Source: Breviolum minutum Mf 1.05b.01
Taxonomy: Eukaryota > Sar > Dinophyceae > Suessiales > Symbiodiniaceae
NCBI GenBank assembly: GCA_000507305.1
Contig: DF240089.1
Span: 102,000 to 165,999 of the forward strand
Direction: 5' to 3'
DNA: 64,000 nucleotides
Shown here one piece after another: positions 22,802 through 32,999 of the stretch. The notes under the pieces were generated by a model. The model did not search any database, had not been told where the DNA came from, and saw nothing but the letters and a program-made list of their open reading frames with translations. Position 1 is the first letter of the stretch. Every line of letters begins with the position of its first letter. The position numbers were made by a program, and so were the translations under genes.

Positions 22802-23678
22802 TTCTAAAGCGCATTTGGGGCCCCAGATTCCTGCCTTCCATTGTGATTTTCCAAAAAAATCGGTACTTCTCGAGTTAGAGTTTGCCACTACCACTTGCTG
22901 CCGTACCCTTAGATAATAAAAACCGTAGATGCAGGAAACACCAACAGTTTGGCTGTTGGCACCACTACCGCTACCTGACCCCAATTACTAGCAGCTAGTA
23001 ACTGCATTTTTAGTTTAGCTGCATTTAGTTAGGAAATACCTAACCCCTGCCGACCAAACCCTCAATTCTCTGCCATCAATCGAGAGGCATCTGCACCGCC
23101 AATCCAAATCCAATCCAAGTCCTGTCAACAGGAGCGTTCAACACAACACCCTTGGGTACCTTTCGAAAATCATCTGATACAAACCTTGTCTTATTAAGGG
23201 TGCTAAAATATTAATTTTTTGGGGGGAGGAAGTGTACCAACCTTCAATTAAATCCTTGAAAAAAAAATCCCAAAACTTAGGCTCTATACTTCTACTTGTA
23301 GTATTTCGAAGGCGGAAGGAACTGGACAGGGATGTGCAAGAGTTTGGTGAGTGCAGTTTCGTTAATTATTCTGATATGAAAATAGCAGGGGTCATTATAT
23401 TACAAACCCAAATAATGTACTTTTTAGTGGAAGTCCCACCAAATTACTGTAGATTTGCATTGTTTAATTAATCCCCCCCCCAAAAAAAAAGGTGTAATTT
23501 AACGATCCCTTGAATGGTCGGGGGCAAGGTTGTTTTGGTCAGTTGGTGTGTTCATAGCCGGATAGGAAAACGTTTTCTTACAGTGCCTTACAGTGAAATT
23601 TGAGGATGAACCCACCTGGGGGTGCAATTAATTCAGAAAAAAACAAAAATTTGGTTGGTTGAATTGTATGTTATTTGG
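22802..23678. other. Gene-free stretch
   Basis: No supported gene. A plus-strand frame at 23232-23471 lacks protein-like features. Confidence 0.4.
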
Positions 23679-23794
23679 GTTGTCCCCCTGCCCAAATACA
23701 GTCACCACCAATCACCACCAAGATCATTACATTTTTGGTAGGGAATCCCTATATAAACCTTCATTTGCCACTGTTACTGGGAGGGGGGACAACC
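23679..23794. repeat. Family D MITE-like element (GGGTTGTCC ends)
   Basis: TTGGGTTGTCCCCCTGCCC at the left and GGGAGGGGGGACAACCCAA at the right. The interior includes GGGAATCCCTATATAAACC. A partial copy ending GGAAGGAGGACAACCCAAGG lies at 41520-41587 in MUTYH intron 1. Confidence 0.85.
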
Positions 23795-25060
23795 CAATAT
23801 ATTATGTATATTTAGTGGATTCTTAACATGTAAATATTCTACAACTCTGGAGGTGATTCAGTTTTCCAAAACCACTTGTTTTAATGATCCTCCCACCTGC
23901 CACCCACGGTTTTTTGGTATATAAAACATGTCATTTTGATTTCAGAATTTTTGTGAAAATCATCCAAATTCATGGGAAAGTAACGAAGATGTGGTTTATA
24001 CTGTTCAACTGAACCACTGCGAGCCGTCCTCATGTTTCACTTGGCCCATTTTTTCATCTTTGACGACTTTGGCCTTCTTTTCCTGTGCAAACGATGCTAA
24101 AATCAAAAGATTAAAAGAAATTGCCTGAAAAAAACGGAAAGGTTTTGGGTGGCAGAAACCATTTTTCAAAAAATCGTCTTTTTGTGCCCAGTGAATTTTT
24201 ACGTGAGGGAAGAGAAGAACCCAAGGTGAGGGGATGATTTTTTGCTCACTGGGCTGTATTGCCAAAAGTTCGGATCTATGAATCCAACCACTTTTTTGAA
24301 GAGGATACACTCCCCAAAACAATCTTGCCCTTGGAAACCCATTGGCAAAGTTCGCTGTTAGTTTTGAGGGGTAAGCCTGCAGTTTCTCATCTTCTGAAGG
24401 CCAAACCTGCAAGAAAAACTCATCAGTCGCCTTATTTCACGGGAAGCTAAAAGGTTGCCACCCCCCCAAAGAACAGCCGGCCTTATGATCGAGATTATTA
24501 AGGGACCATGATGGTTAAACGTCTTCATAAGGCCTTGTTTCCTAAAGGGGGGGCGGGCATGGGGGCATCCTTAGATTCCCACGATTCAATGGAGACCCCT
24601 CCTCAGGACCCGTCCCATATTCCCCTCTCCATGTGGCAATTTTAAGGGTCAATGGTTTTCACACAACAAATCCCGTTTTTTTGTGGATAATTTTTCTTCC
24701 GTATAATCTACTAACCATTGACCACATCTCAGGACAAACACTTCATGGTTAACTTTCCCAACAAGAACTTCTGTCTCCAAGAAAACGTGTGGTTCATGAA
24801 TCAACTTAATTAGATGGCTGGTTTCAGGTGTCATTTTATTACTTATTACTACACATGGTGGGCTGCCAGGTGAATATCCCAACGTGAGGCGGCATAGCAA
24901 GTGTTTGCAGGAGGGTCTTTGGTGTTGCCGTGTTGCGGCTCTAAGATAGGAAGTTCGTGCAGGGCAGCTCGGCAGATCAGAGTCAAAGGGCGCAACTCAA
25001 CATACAAAGGTTAACATCTCTTTGCCCTGATATTTTTTCGAAACTCGGAAGATCCTGAGA
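23795..25060. other. Gene-free stretch with a decayed family A element
   Basis: ACACTCCCCAAAACAATCTT (24308) and CTGTTAGTTTTGAGGGG (24355) are the ends of a shortened family A copy. A GGCCTTAT ... ATAAGGCC repeat lies at about 24480-24537. No gene supported. Confidence 0.45.
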
Positions 25061-25139
25061 CAGGTGATTTGTTTAGTTTCATCTGAAATGACATTCACAT
25101 CCGGAAAGGCTATGCTACGGGGACGCCTGCAAAAATGTG

Positions 25140-28100
25140 GTGGCTGCCCGCGGATAACGATAACATGTTTCTGGGCATCACTCCTTGTTCGTTCGCTGGA
25201 AGTTGAGACCCCAAAAATGTCTTACCTTTTGTGCGCCGTACAAACATTTGGGAAAGACTGGAAGGCCTTTGAAAGGATCGGGCTTAGACGAAGCGGCTTC
25301 GACGGCTACTTGTTTCTGGCGCTGTCTTTGCTGAAGCCGGATTTCTGCCTTCTGCGCCTTTTCGGTCTTAATCAGCCTTGCTTTAGCATCTGCAGCCAGC
25401 TTGTTGGCTTTTGCTAAAATGACTTTCCATGCCCGCTTGCGGCCGATTTCAGATATATCATGTTGCTGGTTTCTGGATATTATATCTTTTGGACAGCAAG
25501 ACACGGTTGGATACGATACCTTCTGCTCACATTTTACACAAACGAAAGGCTTAGACTTCTCGGGTGAACGTGCAAGCCATTTCCCATGCTTCTGGCTCGC
25601 AGCTGCACGCTGGCAATAGCATGAAATTTTGAAATCCATACTCCGGCTCCACCCGTACCAGGCCTCCTTTGCCCTCCTCCCTCAGCGCCCACAACGCGTC
25701 TAGCACCTGCGAACCTAACTGTCTACATTTTCGTTTCCATTTGTTTCCAGTATGCCCCTGTCTATCTGTATCTGGCGCTACAAGTCTGCCAGCCGATTCA
25801 TTCGTGGGTATCGATACCTTAAGGATGAACCTTCCAAAACAACCCCCAAACCATCCTGCCCAACGACAGTGCCCCGGCCACTGACAACTGCCGTACTAAC
25901 GGCTTCCCACGAAGAGGAAGAAGGATTCACGTGCATGGCTAGTCGCGCCGTTGCAATTCGCGAATCCAAGCAAAAAACATTACACTTGTTTTTGCTATGA
26001 GCTTGAGACTGCTTCTTGCAGCCCAACCTGCCACATTTCCCGCTTGGCGGTGAGAAGAAGAATAGAATGATTATTGTACCAACAACAACCAAAAGCAGTC
26101 AGAACCGTGGATCTCCTCCAAGTACTTCACAGCCACACCTGATACAGGAAAAAACAACACAAACCTGACCATTATTTTTTAATGCAAAGTCCAAAGAAGA
26201 AACATTTGCAGCTAAGCAGCTGGGCACAAACGTTATGACTGCATTCTGTTAGGTCAAAAAAGTTGTACATACGGTCGCCCTCCTTCATCAAAAGTTCGTG
26301 GCATGCAAGCGGCGCAAAACAGCGTGCAGACAGGGTAGAGTTTAGGAATTCGCGCCAAACAACAAACCAAAAACAACAGCGATGAAGATTCTATGTATTA
26401 AAAGCCTTTGTTCACACAATTCACAAAGGGCTATAGTACTCTATACATATATTTATACATATGTATGTGTCATCGCTTGGTTGGTTTGTATTCTTCTTCA
26501 CGCACGGGTTCTTCCTAAACTTCTTCAGAAGGGGCCGGTCAGAACAGCAGCCTTTAAACTAGAAATCTTCAAAAAGCGTGGCGCTAGAACCTCCCAAACC
26601 ACCTTCGAAGAAATACAAAGAGCAGAGGGCAAACGGTAGAGACACAACAGTGACTGGAAGCCATGCGGTTAGAAAACTCATCGTGCATGAATCCTTGGTG
26701 CTTCCTTTCAAACATGTAGCTACGTTTCTACTAACAACTTTCATCAATCATAAGTTTGCCATCTGCTCGCTCTTGGCTGCCCTGTACGGCTAGTAGTCCA
26801 AGAGCTTCTTTACAAGTTTCTTGGAAAGAAACCTGCCGTATGTCCATGCCGCCTGGTGCCGTTTCTTCGGGGTAAAACCTGGAACTCTTTGCCCGGGCTT
26901 AAGCATCTGGCAAACCTTTGCAATCTTTTAAGCCGCGGGGTCCAGGCGTACCGTCGCGAATACGGAACCAGTCCCTGCCAATATCGAATTTGGTCCATGT
27001 TTTCTGGACAAGGATTTTTCGGATGCCCTTAAGCATCCAAAAATCCATCCACGGACCAAACTTGCGGATAACCTCGCCCTTTTTGTACGCCGTCCACTTC
27101 GGGTCGGTGCGCCGGTTCTCCCAGGCGAGGTAAATCCGCTGAATTCTTCCCCACCCCTTTGGGGGGGGAGCGGTGGAAACAACGCGGGTCCACTCCGTGT
27201 GCTTGGCTCGGGAGCGCCTTTGCTCTGAAAAGGCAAGGGTGCTTCCCGGCTTCGCGTCGTTGACCTGGCAGCGGGTCAGGCGCAAAGAAAAAGCCGTGAC
27301 AACATGACAAGTGAATGTCTTGAAAAGGCTTTCACTGGCGTCATTTCATTTAACAGCAAACCAACACATCAAAAACTCCCGGCCTCTCAACGGGTATAGT
27401 CCGGTTGCAGGGCGCCAACACGCCGTGCAAATCGGATAGTCCTCGGGCACGGCAGAAAATGGGACCTACTTTACCCGCAGCTTGCCTCGTTCCCTCGCCC
27501 TGCATCTCCGGCAACAATAATGCGCCGGCACGTCCCCGCAGGACGGCCCCAAGTGCGTTGCACAGTAGCTGGCACTGGTTTGGGCAAACGCAACTGCCAT
27601 CACAACTGAAGAGCGAGGAGGCCAACGACGGAATCGAGTCGACGGAGTGGACCGAGAAAGCTGCGGTAATGATCTAGTCATGCAATCATCTGCATCCAAA
27701 CATACCCATTGAAAAGCACTTCTTCACAACTTCAGATAAGCGAGCCATCTCACATCACTTCAACCAAACATTCCCATTGAAAACCATTTCTAGTTGATAA
27801 ATTTGTTGGGCGCCATCCTCAACATCTTCATGTGGAGCTCTTTTCCAGAAAGGGCGTTGACAAAGCAAAAGTCCTGTGTACACATTGTTCATGTACTGTA
27901 TGCAAGCAACTTGGACCACTTGGACAACATCAGGGCCTCCATAGGAAGCTTGAGTTGCCTCAATGCAGGTGAGGTGGTCGCCACACAAGAAGTATTTCTT
28001 CTTGGGCTTCGAAGCGCAGGCCGCTAAAGAACACCCCCATCACAACAATAAAATAGAAAGCAAAAGATAGCAAAAACCAAGTCAAGGACTGTGCTGGGTC

Positions 28101-28300
28101 ATCACCAACCGCATATGCCATGAAACACGCACCGCATGCACACATCTAACAAGCAGCTAAACAAAAAGTCATATGAGCTAAAAGCACCAGCGCACACACT
28201 CAAAACAAAGGCGATGTAATTTTGACGCAGGAGATACCCAAAAAAAACAAAAAAAACTTTGACTTCGCGCTCACCACAGCAAGATATCAAGACATGCTCC
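25140..28300 (-). CDS. Unidentified multi-exon locus C
   Basis: A less AT-rich zone with several protein-like minus-strand segments. 27960-27760 has QVACIQYMNNVYTGLLLCQR. 27600-27470 is cysteine-rich (CATHLGPSCGDVPAHYCCRR). 27285-26930 has GWGRIQRIYLAWENRRTDPK and KFGPWMDFWMLKGIRK. 25639-25226 has two CxxC-type cysteine groups, a Lys/Gln-rich helix (LAADAKARLIKTEKAQ) and EAASSKPDPFKGLPVFPK. The last segment ends at 25226 before a good donor (AAAAG, then GTAAGAC). Locus D carries a near-copy of the EAASS-PDP segment, so both may belong to one family. Exon borders, start and function are unknown, and more than one gene may be present. Confidence 0.4.
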
Positions 28301-28896
28301 AGAATCTAGACTACCACCCCTACAGTGAACCTCCAAAGATCCCTTTGGTGGCCCTTTAAACCTGGATCCCTTTGGACCCAGGCGGGATCCATGTGTCTGA
28401 ACCACTTGTAGTCTTAAAACCCGCAGAGCTTGGACCCCATTTGTGTTACTGTTGATGGTTCAGAAATCTGGATTACCAGTAAAATATGGAGAACCTACCA
28501 CTATTTACTGGCACACGGTTTTATGCATCTCAGGTGGTGAAGGATTTTTTTCCATCAACAGTACGACTACAGCTCACTATGACTGTAGCTTATTAACTAC
28601 AAATACTGCCAGTGCAATTCAAAAGCGCAAGTTCCCCTCATTGCAAACTAACGTACGCGCGGGCTGGAAAAGTGCATACCTTTTACCTTAAAAAAATATC
28701 TGGTTCCTCTTTTGTCTCCAAAAATCAAGTATAGATAGTGGAAAAATTGGTGGTTTAGATTCCCGGGTCCCATCCCCTTATGAAAGGGATTGTTGCTTAG
28801 GAGTATTCCTAGATCTCCAAACCAACGAACCGAAACCAACAATCTTAATATTAGTTATCAAGAAGTCGAAACCGAAAAAAGATTCAAAAGCCATTA
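28301..28896. other. Gene-free stretch
   Basis: Nothing supported except short repeats of GGATCCCTTTGG near 28340-28390. Confidence 0.4.
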
Positions 28897-29003
28897 AAAC
28901 TCCTTGAAACTAACACAGCACCTGAAACACTGGGGTTGGAAGATGAGTTTCCTTTTGGGTTTCGGCCTCCTGCCAGGTGCAAACTGTTAGTTTTGGGGAG
29001 TGT
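28897..29003. repeat. Family A MITE-like element
   Basis: ACTCCTTGAAACTAACACAG at the left, TTGGAAGATGAGTTTCCTTT inside, and AACTGTTAGTTTTGGGGAGT at the right. Confidence 0.75.
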
Positions 29004-29011
29004 GAATCTGG

Positions 29012-29422
29012 TTGATTCACAGAGAGTGTTTCATTTGCTCGTCTACGGGGTTGCTTCATCAGCTTGGTAGTAATAACCATGCCCATGTTCTAAGAAACAC
29101 ACAACACAAGACCCCAACTAGAAGATCATTTTGTGGGAAATTTCCCAGTCTTCATGACCATTCACTCTTCAAAAAATTCACCAAAGCCCAAATGATTGAT
29201 GTTTATCATTCGTTGAACCTATACATCAAAGAACTGGTTGAAAAAAATCTACCTACATCTGCTTATCTTCTTATCAACTTACCATTTGTCTGTCTGATGT
29301 CCTGGGTCAAAAATCACATCATCCAGACGCGAAATCATCGGTCAGGGGAGGATTGGGAATCGCTTGCCCATCGAAAATGTGAATACTTGCAATTTTGGGA
29401 TTCTTACTCTCTGGAAGTTTAA
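29012..29422 (+). CDS. Open frame of 136 codons, probably not a gene
   Basis: An uninterrupted plus-strand frame with a moderately protein-like middle (MIDVYHSLNLYIKELVEKN, then a hydrophobic AYLLINLPFVCLMSW). It ends inside the left terminus of the next family A element, lies on the strand opposite to every recognised gene, and matches no family I know. Listed because it is among the longer frames in this repeat-rich part. Confidence 0.12.
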   Translation: MIHRECFICSSTGLLHQLGSNNHAHVLRNTQHKTPTRRSFCGKFPSLHDHSLFKKFTKAQMIDVYHSLNLYIKELVEKNLPTSAYLLINLPFVCLMSWVKNHIIQTRNHRSGEDWESLAHRKCEYLQFWDSYSLEV

Positions 29423-29526
29423 CAGTACATAGCACATGAAAATTCGCCTTTTGCCCCAAAAAGGAAAGGATCGTATTCCAACCATCCATTTTCAGGTACG
29501 AACTGGCTGTTGGTTTCAGGGAGGGT
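29409..29526. repeat. Family A element, mixed ends
   Basis: CTCTGGAAGTTTAACAGTAC at the left, AAAAGGAAAGGATCGTATTC and CAACCATCCATTTTCAGG inside, and CTGTTGGTTTCAGGGAGGG at the right. Confidence 0.75.
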
Positions 29527-30700
29527 GACCTTTTGATACCCGATCGTTGGAGGTCAACAACCCTTGATTTCGGGTCACTTCATCATCCCAAAAAGGTCAC
29601 GATCGCAGAATGGTCAGGTCTGTTGACCTAGGTTGGCAACCTTCATTCTAAAAAAAGACAAGGGAGGTTGAAGTTGACATGCATCTGGAAAAACAATCAA
29701 AACGACCACATCCCCAATACAAGAAGGTCATAAGGTTTTTTGTTTGATTCTTTTTCGATCTGCGAATTGGTGTTTTCAGAAATCAGTGATACTCTTTCTC
29801 CCACGCATTCATGGTTCCTTGGAAAATGAGACCCCTATGTCAAAAGCAACGATAGTATTGGAGATTCACAAACCAGCATCAGGGGAGGACAGGTATATAA
29901 TAGATGTCAAATGTCATCATTTCAGTCGCCTTCTTTTCCTTCTTTTTCTTCTTGCCATCTTCACCTGTCACTTTGAGATACAAAATCAATGTTTTTTTTC
30001 ACATTGATCTGCAAAAAAAACATACAGTATAGTATGGATAGTACATCCCTTACCTGTCATTTTTTGGGGAGGATAAAAAAAGGTTGCTACTTTGATGAGT
30101 AGGTTTCGCGCACATTACCCCCACATCCCAGGTGGATGATTTTCAAAGAAAAAGCAACTCAATAAACCTACTACCTACTGATCTCCACCAAACCGGCGGG
30201 GATTTTTCAATCATTCGAAAATCCTGGACCTTATGAAAAAAAATCGCCATCTTTCCTCCATTTTCCTCCTTGGGGTTTTGTTCATTGTGTTTTCAATGCT
30301 CAGATTTCAGACTTCAAATATCTAGAGAAACTAATCATGGGAATCTAAGGCTAAATTCCCCCCTGAAATGCCACCCCCACCCCAGCAAATAGCCAGCCTT
30401 ATTAAGGGGTTATTAAGTTGTTAACCAGCATTGTTCCTTCATAATCCCTTAAAAAGGCCGTATTTCTGCAGCCGGGTGGCATTTCGGGGGTTGCCCTTGA
30501 CTTGCAATGAAGCTACCTAGATAATTTTCGAATCCCTAGTTGGAGGCCATTCAATTTGGGCGGTGAGCTTCCCCCACCAGTGAGCCACGAATCAAGGTCC
30601 CGGGGTCCCTTACGAAATCCATGAAATATTGGCTGTTTAAGGTTTCGGGATCCTTATTTCATGGTTTATTACATAATCCCCACATAACTGGGTAGGAAAT
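29527..30700. other. Gene-free stretch
   Basis: Contains a GCCTTATTAAGGGGTTATTAA ... CTTAAAAAGGC inverted pair (about 30400-30465) and the CTTATTTCATGG / AATCCCCACATAACTGGG dispersed repeat (30648-30695). No gene supported. Confidence 0.45.
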
Positions 30701-30702
30701 TT

Positions 30703-30812
30703 CATCCCTGAAACCAACAGCGAGTTTACCCCTGAAAATAGACCTCTGGAAAAGGAAGATTCCTATTGGAAACCACCATTTTTAGGGGCTATGCTAGTTT
30801 TAAGGGAGTATA
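30703..30812. repeat. Family A MITE-like element
   Basis: TCCCTGAAACCAACAGCGAG at the left, CCTGAAAATAG and GGAAAAGGAAGATTCC inside, and GCTATGCTAGTTTTAAGGGA at the right. Confidence 0.75.
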
Positions 30813-30973
30813 ATCCCCAATATACCCTAAACAACCAAGGTTTTTTTCATTGCTCAAGTGACAACCAGGGTTTGAACAACCAAAGGGGGTTTAATTGAGG
30901 TGATGTTAAGCGTTAATAGATAACTACTTTGAAAATGTGTTTAAGTGAGATTTGAAGAAAATCTTCCGTTTAC

Positions 30974-31101
30974 TCCCTGGAAGTTTATGTAATATAGCCC
31001 CCCAAAAAAATTTGGCAATCCCCATAAGGAAGCCGGATCTTCGTCTCCAATCCCATCATCGCTTTCAGGGGCGAGCTTAAGAACAACGTCGGGAGGTGTA
31101 T
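30974..31101. repeat. Family A element, mixed ends
   Basis: CTCCCTGGAAGTTTATGT at the left. CCCATCATCGCTTTCAGGGG, GCGAGCTTAAGAACAACGTC and GGGAGGTGTA at the right resemble the 21777 copy. Confidence 0.6.
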
Positions 31102-31448
31102 CAGTAACACAAAAGAACTTCAAGTATTCTGCAACTACTGCTTTACCAAATGACCTCATTCCAAAGCGTCTGTTCCATCTTCCAAACCCTCTTAATGCAT
31201 CAACATATATTTGAAGAAAAAAAACTACACCTTAGTCAAAGTAGATGGCCAACTCCCAAAAGTTTTCTTAGTAAGGGGCCTTGATAAACCAATACATGGG
31301 AGTGGCTAGCCATCGATCCTTTCCATTTGGTATAAGATCAAAAAAAACAAGCCAGTGAAATGTCTTGGCAAATCCAAAAAATCAACCAACCAACCCAAAA
31401 CCAGGAACTCTTGCTGCTTATTTCAAGGATTTTGGAGGTTGATGAGAT

Positions 31449-31558
31449 GCGTCCCGAAAACTAACATGGCAATGGCAAAGCCACCCTTTTTTCAAAGGAG
31501 ATGCATCTTCAAATGGTTGTTATTTAGCCATTGTCATGTTAGCTTTCAGGGGCGTACA
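31449..31558. repeat. Family A MITE-like element
   Basis: GTCCCGAAAACTAACATGGC at the left and CATGTTAGCTTTCAGGGGCG at the right. Confidence 0.65.
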
Positions 31559-31917
31559 TTCCTACACAATTCTTAAGGTGGGAAGATTGATGCCAGGGTC
31601 CATTCTTTTCAGGCTGGTTGCTTCTGGTACAGTTATAAGGGGTGCCTGGAAAAGAACGAAAGTAGGCCACGGAAGTCAAACCAACTATGAAAATAATAGC
31701 AATCCCAATTGGGGATGATTGAAATTCCCTACTAAAAAAGAAATCGACTTGGTGAAAACCTGTCTTTTTTCAATGGTCGACCTGGACTTCCAGGGGTCCA
31801 GCTATATAATATACAACTTTCAAATCAGAAGCCCTCAATGATGGTATCAAGTACATTCCAGCAAAACAAAAAAACATGCAGAGTTACAACAAAATAGTGT
31901 TTCCAAAAAAGTCAACA
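31559..31917. other. Gene-free stretch
   Basis: TGGTGAAAACCTGTC and GGTCGACCTGGACTTCCAGG near 31750-31795 resemble the GGAAGTCC repeat at 16.2-16.5 kb. No gene. Confidence 0.4.
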
Positions 31918-31994
31918 TAACACCTCCGAATCGCCCCCCCCCCCCTTCTGGAAAACCTGATTTTTTCAGGTGTTATGTTAGTTTTCGGGAGAGA
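31918..31994. repeat. Family A element, shortened
   Basis: ATAACACCTCCGAATCG at the left and GTGTTATGTTAGTTTTCGGG at the right, with a poly-C run between. Confidence 0.55.
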
Positions 31995-32658
31995 AACAAA
32001 AAAAAACAACGAACGAGAGACACGCCCCAAAATCCATCGGCCTTCTTTTCCATCATCACCCTCCTTGTCTTCAGTCTCTTGGGTATCTTCACCTATTGGA
32101 TCCAAAAATAAAAAAAGTGTTGGACAACAATGCCTTGGTTGCATGGGTGAAAAAGGATCCTACAAATCTTCTGGAACCTATACAAACAAGGTCAGGAGTA
32201 TGTCTATAGTTTATTTTAGTTCTGGCGAAGGAAACTCCATAACGGATTTGAGTCAGGATACAGGCGGGAATCGGTTGATGAGGATGATGATCATGATCAT
32301 GATGATGTGCTGTGATTGGCATTGTTCACATTCTTTCTCTGTCAAGAAAAAACAACATGTTTGCCGTGATGCCAAACACATTTTGAACCACAATTTGTTT
32401 GCGGGGGATCCAAACCTTTTCTGGTCAGTTGGTTTAGAATTTAAGCAAAGAAAAATCCAAACAGAAAAAGGATTGATTTTAAAGCAGTTTCCGACACGTT
32501 TTTGCACAAAAGTGAAAGACGCAAACGAAACATCAGCCATTGTCGTTGTCCATGTCCCACCAACCAACAGCATGAACCTTCTTCTACCTCATCTTCGGCT
32601 GGTCCTGGGAGAAGAAATCGACAAGTCAGATGAAATGTTTGGCATCCACATTATATAA
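31975..32658 (+). CDS. Open frame of 227 codons, coding doubtful
   Basis: The longest uninterrupted plus-strand frame in the window. Its first codons lie in the right arm of a family A element. The middle contains a Met-rich run from an ATGATG microsatellite, and the C-terminal half has some protein-like character (NSMNLLLPHLRLVLGEEID). No domain recognised. It ends at a (TA)n tract (32654-32690). Evidence for and against coding is balanced at best, and the opposite strand is also open for about 100 codons. Confidence 0.2.
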   Translation: MLVFGRETKKNNERETRPKIHRPSFPSSPSLSSVSWVSSPIGSKNKKSVGQQCLGCMGEKGSYKSSGTYTNKVRSMSIVYFSSGEGNSITDLSQDTGGNRLMRMMIMIMMMCCDWHCSHSFSVKKKQHVCRDAKHILNHNLFAGDPNLFWSVGLEFKQRKIQTEKGLILKQFPTRFCTKVKDANETSAIVVVHVPPTNSMNLLLPHLRLVLGEEIDKSDEMFGIHII

Positions 32659-32737
32659 TATATATATATATAATATATATATATATATCATGCTCACTTG
32701 CTGATTGGAGTTAGACTTGCAAGTAGCAGGTAACATG

Positions 32738-32960
32738 TCACCTGAAAAGGACCATTTCAAAAGGAAAATTGTTTTTCAACCATCGTTTTTCAAAGGATAT
32801 GATAGTTTTCACTGGAGGAATATGAAAAAAGAAGTTTCAATGGGTTTTTGCACAAATGGTGGTAGCTATGGCATGTACCCTCAAGGGAACTAACACAACC
32901 CAAAAATGGGAAACAGAAAAAAAAAATGGAATGAAGAGTTAAAAGTTCCCAGGAGGGTAA
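32738..32960. repeat. Two decayed family A elements
   Basis: The first has CACCTGAAAAGGACC, CAAAAGGAAAATTGTTTTTC, AACCATCG and ATGATAGTTTTCACTGGAGG. The second, at 32878-32960, has ACCCTCAAGGGAACTAACAC and GTTCCCAGGAGGGTA, a subtype like the 15122 copy. Confidence 0.55.
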
Positions 32961-32999
32961 TCACCCAATCGTCAGTGCATACCACTTACATACCATCTT

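Noticed and set aside
31975-32658. 227-codon plus frame as a real gene
   Set aside because: Starts inside a MITE arm, contains a microsatellite-derived Met run, and is on the opposite strand to the recognised genes. Kept only as a low-confidence entry.
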